Shown here: positions 58,261 to 64,000 of the stretch, piece after piece
Numbering within the stretch: the stretch's first letter is position 1
Layout: each line of letters starts with the position of its first letter
Assembly: GCA_963838235.1 (NCBI GenBank)
Contig: CAWIQJ010000006.1
Location: forward strand, 682,001 to 746,000
DNA length: 64,000 nt
DNA from: JAFECT01 sp963838235
Lineage (GTDB): Bacteria; Pseudomonadota; Alphaproteobacteria; Caulobacterales; Caulobacteraceae
Direction of reading: 5' to 3'
Made by a program: the position numbers and the translations under genes
Notes under the pieces: model-generated
The model's database searches: none
The model's input: only the letters and a program-made list of their open reading frames with translations
Told to the model about the DNA's origin: nothing

Positions 58261-58309
58261 CGAAGGCGGCCCCGGCTTCCCGATCGGGACCAGGGCGGGG
58301 CCGCCTTCG
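58261..58309. repeat. 14-bp perfect inverted repeat after the lipoprotein gene
   Basis: CGAAGGCGGCCCCG (58261-58274) pairs with CGGGGCCGCCTTCG (58296-58309) across 21 bases. It sits 8 bp beyond the lipoprotein stop and before the intrinsic terminator; it may protect the 3' end of the mRNA. Confidence 0.6.
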
Positions 58310-58316
58310 TTAGCTC

Positions 58317-58559
58317 TTACTTCTTCGCCGGAGCGGCGTTCTTCATGTCGCCGGCCGGGGCCGCGTTGGCCGGAGCCGTCGTGGCGGAGTTGTCAGCCGC
58401 CGGAGCCGGGGTGGCCGCCGCCGGAGTCGCGGAATTGTCCGCAGCCGCCGCGGGCGCCGCCGTCGTGTCGGTCGTCGCGGCATCGTCTTTCTTCTTGCAC
58501 GCCGTCAGGCCGATAGCCGCGATCGCGGTCATGGCGAGGGCAACTTTCCACACCTTCAT
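58317..58559 (-). CDS. Small Ala-rich lipoprotein
   Basis: 80 residues. Signal and lipobox ALAMTAIAAIGLTACKKK, then a low-complexity Ala/Thr/Pro/Asp tail with two related stretches (TAAPAAAADNSAT and TPAPAADNSAT). ATG 58559 with GGAGAG upstream. A periplasmic spacer-like lipoprotein; no known function. Confidence 0.72.
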   Translation of the reverse strand: MKVWKVALAMTAIAAIGLTACKKKDDAATTDTTAAPAAAADNSATPAAATPAPAADNSATTAPANAAPAGDMKNAAPAKK

Positions 58560-58947
58560 TGGGGTTCTCTCCGATGGGTTTTCACGCACGGGGGTCGCGC
58601 GCGAGACGCTCACATAGCGTTCACAATCATGTTAGAAGTCTGGCCCGCGTCAAGGCCGCGCTCGCGAAAGCTTCGGCAAATTCTTGCGACAGCTGTGCGC
58701 AGGGCCCCGGGCCGGCACCGGTCGCGCTTGAAAATCGTCTTTCAAATCAGCTCGTAAAGCCGAAAATCGCTCATCCCGGCGGCGATTGAACGGGCCGGTG
58801 GCCCGGGTCCGAATTCGACGGGAGTTGGGCCGCGCGCGGGGTCGGGCGGCCGGCGTGGCAGGGACCAGGCGAACTCCGGCTCGCGTGAGAGTGGCGGCCC
58901 GGCCGTGATCGCTCAGATCGGGAGCGCCGCGCCCCGGACTGATTCGG
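58560..58947. other. Intergenic stretch, no gene recognised
   Basis: 388 bp between the small lipoprotein start and the M13 peptidase stop. GC-rich, with short open frames lacking ribosome sites. I see no RNA gene or clear repeat; the promoter of the lipoprotein gene should lie at the left end. Confidence 0.5.
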
Positions 58948-61005
58948 CTACCAGATACGCACGCGGTCCTTCGGCGCGAGGTAGAGCTTCTGCCCCGGCT
59001 TCACCGAAAAGGCCTGATACCAAGCGTCGAGGTTGCGCACGGTGTCGGCCCGGTACATGGCCGGCGCGTGACCGTCGGTCAGCAGCTGACGGCGCAGCAC
59101 CGGTTCGCGGTACTTCGAGCGCCAGACCTGGCCGAAGCGGATGAAGAACCGCTGGTCGCCGGAATAGCCCTGGGCCGGCGCCGCCTCCTTGCCGCCGAGC
59201 GAGGCGCGATAGCCGTCGTAGGCCGCGTTGATCCCGGCCACGTCGGCGATGTTCTCCGACAGGGTCTGTTTGCCGTTCACGTGCATGTCGGGAAGCGGCT
59301 GATAGGTGTCGAACTCGGCCGCGAGCCGGTCGGCGGCGGCGCGGAAATGCGCAAAGTCAGCCGGCGTCCACCAGTTCACCAGCCGGCCGTAGGCGTCGAA
59401 CTGACTGCCCTGGTCGTCGAAGCTGTGGCTGATCTCGTGGCCGATGGTCGCGCCGATGCCGCCGTAGTTCAGCACCGCGTCGGCGTCCTTGTCGTAGAAC
59501 GGCGGCTCGAGGATGGCGGCGGGGAAGTTCAGCGCGTTCTGCAACGGCAGATTCACCGCGTTCACCGTCTGCGGCGTCATCCGCCACAGGGTGTGGTCCG
59601 CCGGTCCCGCCAGTTCGGCGAGGTCCTGCTGATAGCGGAAGAGGTCGGCGCGTTCGCTGTTGCCCAGCGCGTCGCCGCGCACGATCTGCAGGCCCGAATA
59701 GTCGCGCCATTTATCCGGATAGCCGACGCCGATATAGAGCGTCTTCAGCTTCTCTTTCGCCTTGGCCTTGGTCTGCGGCGACATCCAGTCGAGCCGGTCG
59801 ATGCGCTTGCCGAAGGCGGCCACGATATTGGCCACCATGGCCTGGGCCTTGGCCTTGGCTTCCGGCGGGAAATACTTCTGCACATAGAGTTTGCCGACCG
59901 CGTCGCCCAGGTCGGCGCTGGTCGCGTCCACCGCCAGCTTGTCGCGCGGGCGCTGTTGCGGCGCGCCGGTCAGGGTCTTGCCGTAGAAGGCGAAGCTTTC
60001 GTCGCGGAACGCCTTGGGCAGGACGGACGAAGCCGCGTCGAGCTTGTGGAAGGTCAGCCAGTCTTTCCACACCTCGATCGGCTGGCTCGAGACCAGGGCG
60101 GCGATGCCGGTGATCGCGCCGGGCTGCCACACGTCCAGCGTCTGCTGATCGTCGAGCCGCGCCGCCTTGAAGAAAGTCGCCCAGTCGAGGCCCGGCGCCT
60201 TGGACGCAAACGACGCCTCGGGCCAGAGGTTGTTGGCCTTGTGCACGTCCTCGGAATCGGCGCGCGCCACATGCACCTGCGCGATCTTCTTCTCGAGATC
60301 GTAGATGCGGCCCGCACGCGCGTCGGCGTCGGCGATGTTGGCGAGCTTGAGCACCGCGGCGATGTGCTGGCGGTACCGGGTCTGCACATCGACCATCTTC
60401 GGATCGGTCTTCAGATAGTAGTCGCGGTCAGGCAGGCCTAGGCCGCCCTGCATCAGATAGCCCTGGTTCTTGGTCGGGTCACTGAAGCTCGGCGCCACCC
60501 ACAGGCCGAACAGGTGCGCGGTGTGGAAGTTGGTGTTGTTCAGCGCGTCGACGTCGGTGCGCAGGCTCTCGCCCAGCGCTTGCGCCAGCGCGGTCTTGTC
60601 GGCGATCGCAGCGACCGCGTCGAGCTCCGGCTTGATCGGGGCCAGGCCCTTGGCGTCGATGCCGTTAGTGTCGGCGTAGCTGGCGTAATAGTCGGCGATC
60701 TTGGCGGTTTCGGAGCCGGTGGCCGGCTTGGACGCATCGAGGCCCTGGATCAGACCGGCCAAGCGCCGGTTCGCCAGATCCGCAAGGATCTGGAAATTAC
60801 CCCAGCTCGACCGGTCGGCGGGGATTTCGGTGGTCTTCACCCAGGTCCCATTGGCGAAGCTGAAGAAGTCGTCGCCGGGCTGGACGCTCAGGTCCATGCC
60901 GGTCACGTCGAGCCCGTGGGCGTTGGTGTCCTGCGACGCCGGACCCGAACAGGCGCACAGCACGACCAGGGCGCAGGCGGCGATGGTGAGGTGATTTCTG
61001 GACAT
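58948..61005 (-). CDS. M13 family metallopeptidase (neprilysin-like lipoprotein)
   Basis: 685 residues. Lipobox VVLCAC at the N-terminus, M13 N-domain (DLSVQPGDDFFSFANGTWVKTTEIP), zinc motif HEISH in GATIGHEISHSFDDQG, third ligand in SENIADVAG, and a typical C-terminus (YRADTVRNLDAWYQAF). Cleaves peptides at the cell surface or periplasm. Single gene. Confidence 0.93.
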   Translation of the reverse strand: MSRNHLTIAACALVVLCACSGPASQDTNAHGLDVTGMDLSVQPGDDFFSFANGTWVKTTEIPADRSSWGNFQILADLANRRLAGLIQGLDASKPATGSETAKIADYYASYADTNGIDAKGLAPIKPELDAVAAIADKTALAQALGESLRTDVDALNNTNFHTAHLFGLWVAPSFSDPTKNQGYLMQGGLGLPDRDYYLKTDPKMVDVQTRYRQHIAAVLKLANIADADARAGRIYDLEKKIAQVHVARADSEDVHKANNLWPEASFASKAPGLDWATFFKAARLDDQQTLDVWQPGAITGIAALVSSQPIEVWKDWLTFHKLDAASSVLPKAFRDESFAFYGKTLTGAPQQRPRDKLAVDATSADLGDAVGKLYVQKYFPPEAKAKAQAMVANIVAAFGKRIDRLDWMSPQTKAKAKEKLKTLYIGVGYPDKWRDYSGLQIVRGDALGNSERADLFRYQQDLAELAGPADHTLWRMTPQTVNAVNLPLQNALNFPAAILEPPFYDKDADAVLNYGGIGATIGHEISHSFDDQGSQFDAYGRLVNWWTPADFAHFRAAADRLAAEFDTYQPLPDMHVNGKQTLSENIADVAGINAAYDGYRASLGGKEAAPAQGYSGDQRFFIRFGQVWRSKYREPVLRRQLLTDGHAPAMYRADTVRNLDAWYQAFSVKPGQKLYLAPKDRVRIW

Positions 61006-61151
61006 GGGCTTCCCCGCCTGATTTTTTCGTTACGCTGACGCCGCTCGCCTGGTGCGCGAGTGCGGTGGTGGTTGAACGGTCGCGCAATTTAACGATCCGC
61101 TGTCCAGTCTCAAGGCCAAGCTTTGAACGGACGGCGCGGGGAGGGAGTTCC

Positions 61152-62105
61152 ATGGGGGCGATGAGGCTCAGCGCCGGGTGCGCCTGTCTGGCGCTCGTTG
61201 CGTTTGCGCAACCGGTTACGGTCGCGGCTGCGCACAACACGACGTTCGCTGAATTGAAGTCGCGACCGCATACCGCCAAGCCCGACGCGCGCCTGCGCTA
61301 CGGCGACCAGCCGTCACAGTTCGTCGATCTGTGGCTGCCCGCGGGAGCCGGCCCGCATCCGGTGGCAGTCATGCTGCACGGCGGCTGCTGGATCGAAAGC
61401 GTCGCCGGCCTGAACCTGCAGGACTTCGTCTCCGCCGACCTGCGCGCGCACGGCGTCGCGGTGTGGAACGTCGAATACCGTAGGCTCGGTGAAAACGGCG
61501 GGGGCTATCCCGGCACCTTCGAGGACGTGGGCAAGGCGGTCGATCTGCTGGGTGTGGACGCGGCGAAATACCATCTGAAACTCGACCGCGTGGTCGCCGT
61601 GGGTCATTCCGCCGGCGGACATCTCGGTCTGTGGGCTGCGGCGCGGCGCAACCTTGCGAAGTCGAGCCCGCTGTGGAGCGCGCATCCGTTGCGCATCGAC
61701 ACGGTGGTGGCGATCGGCGAACTGGGCGACCTGCACGACGATCCAGCGGTGGTCGCCGGCGGCTGCGGCGACGACACGGTGGCCAGACTGGTCGGTCCGG
61801 CGACCGCGGCGCACCCGGACGTCTACGCCGATACCTCGCCGGACCTGCTCGAGCCGTCCCCGGCGCGCGAAATCCTGATCCACGGCGCGGCGGATACGAC
61901 GATCGCCCCGCCCAAGGCCGGAGAGGACTATCGCGCCAGCGCCGAAAAGCGCGGCGGCAAACCCGAGTTGGTCGTCATTCCCGGCGCCAACCACTTCGAC
62001 CTGATCACGCCCGAAACCGACGCCTGGGCGAAGATTCGTGCGGTGATCCTTGAGCAGCTGCACATGGGCCCGGCTGCGTTAACCGAACATCACGCCAAAC
62101 CATGA
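61152..62105 (+). CDS. Secreted alpha/beta hydrolase (carboxylesterase type)
   Basis: 317 residues with a signal peptide (AGCACLALVAFAQPVTVAAA). MLHGGCWIE is the oxyanion region, Ser in GHSAGGHLGLWAA, Asp in GAADTTIAPP, His in GANHFDLITP. Pattern resembles bacterial kynurenine formamidase/esterase-like proteins. ATG 61152 follows GGGAGGGAG. Confidence 0.83.
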   Translation: MGAMRLSAGCACLALVAFAQPVTVAAAHNTTFAELKSRPHTAKPDARLRYGDQPSQFVDLWLPAGAGPHPVAVMLHGGCWIESVAGLNLQDFVSADLRAHGVAVWNVEYRRLGENGGGYPGTFEDVGKAVDLLGVDAAKYHLKLDRVVAVGHSAGGHLGLWAAARRNLAKSSPLWSAHPLRIDTVVAIGELGDLHDDPAVVAGGCGDDTVARLVGPATAAHPDVYADTSPDLLEPSPAREILIHGAADTTIAPPKAGEDYRASAEKRGGKPELVVIPGANHFDLITPETDAWAKIRAVILEQLHMGPAALTEHHAKP

Positions 62106-62159
62106 TGGGGCCCAACCGCCTTCTGCTAGAACCCCACGGTCCGCCTGAAAGTGACCTCG

Positions 62160-62924
62160 ATGTTGCGCGCGCTCTTCGTTCCGATCCTCGCCGCCCTGAC
62201 CCTGGGCGCCGCTGCGCCGCCGGCCACCATCGACGTGTTCGCCGCCGCCAGTCTGAAGGAAGCGGTGGATGACGCGGGCGCGGCCTACCAGGCGAAGACC
62301 GGCGTGAAAATTCGCGCGACCTATGCCTCGTCTGCCCAGCTCGCCAAACAGATCGACCAGGGCGCGCCGGCGGACCTGTTCATCTCCGCCGACACCGAGT
62401 GGATGGACTGGTCGGTGAAGCGCAATCTGATGGACGCGGGCACGCGCCGCACGGTCGCGTCGAACGCCCTGGTGCTGGTCGCGCCGCTCGACTCCAAGAT
62501 CAAACCCTTCACCCTCGGTCGCGGCGCGCCCCTGGTGAAGCTCGCCGACGGCGGCCGCATCGCGGTGGGCGAAATCGCGAGCGTACCGGCCGGCATCTAC
62601 GCCAAGTCCGCCTTCACCAACCTCGGCCTCTGGGATCAGGTGAAGGACCACCTGGCCCAGGGCGAGAATGTGCGCGCGGCCCTGGCCTTCGTGGCGCGCG
62701 GCGAGGCGCCGCTGGGCGTGGTCTATGCGACGGACGCCAAGGCGGAGCCGAAGGTCAAGGTGATTGCGACCTTCCCGGAAAGCTCGCACCCGCCGATCGT
62801 CTATCCCGCCGCCGTCGTGCGCGCGTCGAAACAAGGCGCCGCCGCGCAAGCCTTCCTCGGCTTCCTCGCCGGCCGCGACGGCCAGGCGATCCTGCGCCGC
62901 CGGGGATTCGGTCCTCCAAAATGA
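62160..62924 (+). CDS. modA: Molybdate ABC transporter, substrate-binding protein
   Basis: 254 residues with a signal peptide (LRALFVPILAALTLGAAA). DVFAAASLKEAVDD, SSAQLAKQI, GAPADLFISAD and PLGVVYATDA are ModA motifs. It delivers molybdate to ModB in the periplasm. A GTG at 62151 is an alternative start. Stop overlaps modB start (ATGA). Confidence 0.93.
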   Translation: MLRALFVPILAALTLGAAAPPATIDVFAAASLKEAVDDAGAAYQAKTGVKIRATYASSAQLAKQIDQGAPADLFISADTEWMDWSVKRNLMDAGTRRTVASNALVLVAPLDSKIKPFTLGRGAPLVKLADGGRIAVGEIASVPAGIYAKSAFTNLGLWDQVKDHLAQGENVRAALAFVARGEAPLGVVYATDAKAEPKVKVIATFPESSHPPIVYPAAVVRASKQGAAAQAFLGFLAGRDGQAILRRRGFGPPK

Positions 62925-63616
62925 ATTTAGCGCTCAGCGACGCCGAGATCGAGACCCTGCTGCTGTCGCTGCGCGTCGCGGGCGTGGCGACCGCGGTGGC
63001 GCTGCCGCTGGGCGTGCTCACCGCCTGGGTGCTCGCCAGGTTCCGCTTTCCCGGCCGCGATCTGATTTCCGGCATCGTGCATCTGCCGCTGGTCCTGCCG
63101 CCGGTGGTGACCGGCTACGCCTTGCTCGTCCTGTTCGGAACCAAGGGGCCCATCGGCGCCCTGCTCAAACCCTTCGGCATCGTTTTCGCTTTCGACTGGA
63201 CCGGCGCCGCGCTCGCGGCGGGCCTGATGGGCTTTCCGCTGCTGGTGCGCGCCGCGCGTCTGTCCTTCGAAGCGGTCGACCCGGGCTTGGAGCAGGCCGC
63301 CGCGACCCTGGGCGCGCCGCCGGCGCGGCGGTTCTTCCGGGTGACCCTGCCGCTCGCCGCGCCCGGCGTGGTCGCCGGAACCGTGCTGGCCTTCGCCAAG
63401 GCGCTGGGTGAGTTCGGCGCCACCATCACCTTCGTCTCCAACATTCCGGGCCTGACCCGCACCCTGCCGCTGGCCATCTACACCCTGACCCAGACGCCTG
63501 ACGGCGATGCGGCCGCCACGCGGCTGGTGATCATCTCGGTGGCGATCTCCATCGGCGCGGTGCTGATCGCCGAGCGGGTGTCGCGCGCGGTCGCACGCCG
63601 GGCGGCCGGCCTGTGA
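62921..63616 (+). CDS. modB: Molybdate ABC transporter, permease
   Basis: 231 residues with five or six membrane helices. HLPLVLPPVVTGYALLVLFG and the EAA-type loop LEQAAATLGAPPARRFFRVTLPLAAPGV, where ModC docks, are typical. Overlaps both neighbours: ATGA with modA and GTGA with modC. Confidence 0.95.
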   Translation: MNLALSDAEIETLLLSLRVAGVATAVALPLGVLTAWVLARFRFPGRDLISGIVHLPLVLPPVVTGYALLVLFGTKGPIGALLKPFGIVFAFDWTGAALAAGLMGFPLLVRAARLSFEAVDPGLEQAAATLGAPPARRFFRVTLPLAAPGVVAGTVLAFAKALGEFGATITFVSNIPGLTRTLPLAIYTLTQTPDGDAAATRLVIISVAISIGAVLIAERVSRAVARRAAGL

Positions 63617-64000
63617 GTCTCGACGTCGACATCGAGGCGCGCCGCGGCGCCTTCACCCTCGACGCCGCCTTCCGGTCGAACGCACGCGCGCTGGCCCTGT
63701 TCGGCCGCTCCGGCGCGGGCAAGTCGACCCTGGCGGACGTCATCGCGGGCCTGCTGAAGCCGAAGCGTGGTCGCGTCGTGCTCGACGGCGAGACTTCTCT
63801 ACGAGCACGGCCGCGTCTTCGTCCCGGCCTGGAAGCGGCGCATCGGCGTGGTGTTCCAGGACCCGCGCCTGTTCCCGCATCTGTCGGTGCGCGAGAACCT
63901 CGTCTTCGGCCGCCCAAGAGAAAACGTGTCCGCCGACGTCGGTGAGATCGCAGCGCTCTTGGGCATCGACACCCTGCTCGACCGCCGTCCCAGCACGCTG
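63613..64000 (+). CDS. modC: Molybdate ABC transporter, ATP-binding protein (3' end cut; frameshifted as written)
   Basis: N-terminal part only. Walker A GRSGAGKSTL, then after removal of one extra T at 63795-63796 the frame continues LYEHGRVFVPAWKRRIGVVFQDPRLFPHLSV, including the Q-loop. GTG start overlaps the modB stop. It powers molybdate import; the rest lies beyond the window. Confidence 0.92.

Overview
The window looks like one chromosomal segment of a high-GC alphaproteobacterium, probably in or near the Caulobacterales. The basis is the hemC-hemD-mitofilin-hemY order, the tsaD-gpsA pair, a GTTC-N7-GTTC SOS box, a subclass B3 metallo-beta-lactamase with a divergent AmpR-type regulator, and many secreted peptidases. 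The genus cannot be fixed from this sequence alone.

Region 1 (1 to about 19.2 kb) is accessory DNA lying on the 3' side of an intact tRNA-Gly(GCC). It holds a 5'-cut primase/VapE-type helicase, an iteron-like array, a tyrosine integrase, and a dense set of anti-phage genes. A leftward operon encodes a ribbon-helix-helix (RHH) protein, a C5-cytosine methyltransferase, a Vsr nuclease with an extra N-terminal domain, and a small HTH-like protein. Divergent from it is a rightward, fully overlapping operon: MORC/MutL-like GHL ATPase, Z1 superfamily-2 helicase, PD-(D/E)XK nuclease and AIPR protein. These are followed by a leftward protein joining an alpha-CTD-like segment, sigma region 4 and a winged helix, then a remnant of a tRNA-Arg gene, then a second AIPR protein with an Mrr-like nuclease N-terminus. 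The MORC/Z1/nuclease/AIPR set is a known type of restriction-like system. The sigma-like protein, the Vsr fusion and the second AIPR protein are its least explained parts.

Region 2 (19.2 to 64 kb) is housekeeping DNA. After tRNA-Gly come an SOS-type promoter running into three copies of a 24-nt palindromic repeat, an SDR dehydrogenase, PadR with its target gene, an iron/2-oxoglutarate oxygenase, isoaspartyl peptidase, rlmN, a DUF350 protein, a Ser-less trypsin-like protein, three tandem M16 peptidases, acs and creatininase. Then follow a beta-lactamase/esterase operon with ampR, TPR and membrane proteins, a Rieske protein, gpsA, tsaD, divergent hemC-hemD-mitofilin-hemY, tRNA-Thr(CGT), a broken aspartyl hydroxylase, hemerythrin, AsmA, an M13 peptidase and modABC (modC runs off the end).

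The reading frame is interrupted by single-base indels in at least nine genes: MORC ATPase, Z1, sigma-like protein, AIPR2, one M16 peptidase, gpsA, hemC, hemD and modC. Because essential genes are hit at the same rate as the accessory ones, most of these are probably assembly errors, and the defence genes should be treated as intact until checked. Four kinds of intergenic inverted repeats mark several gene junctions.
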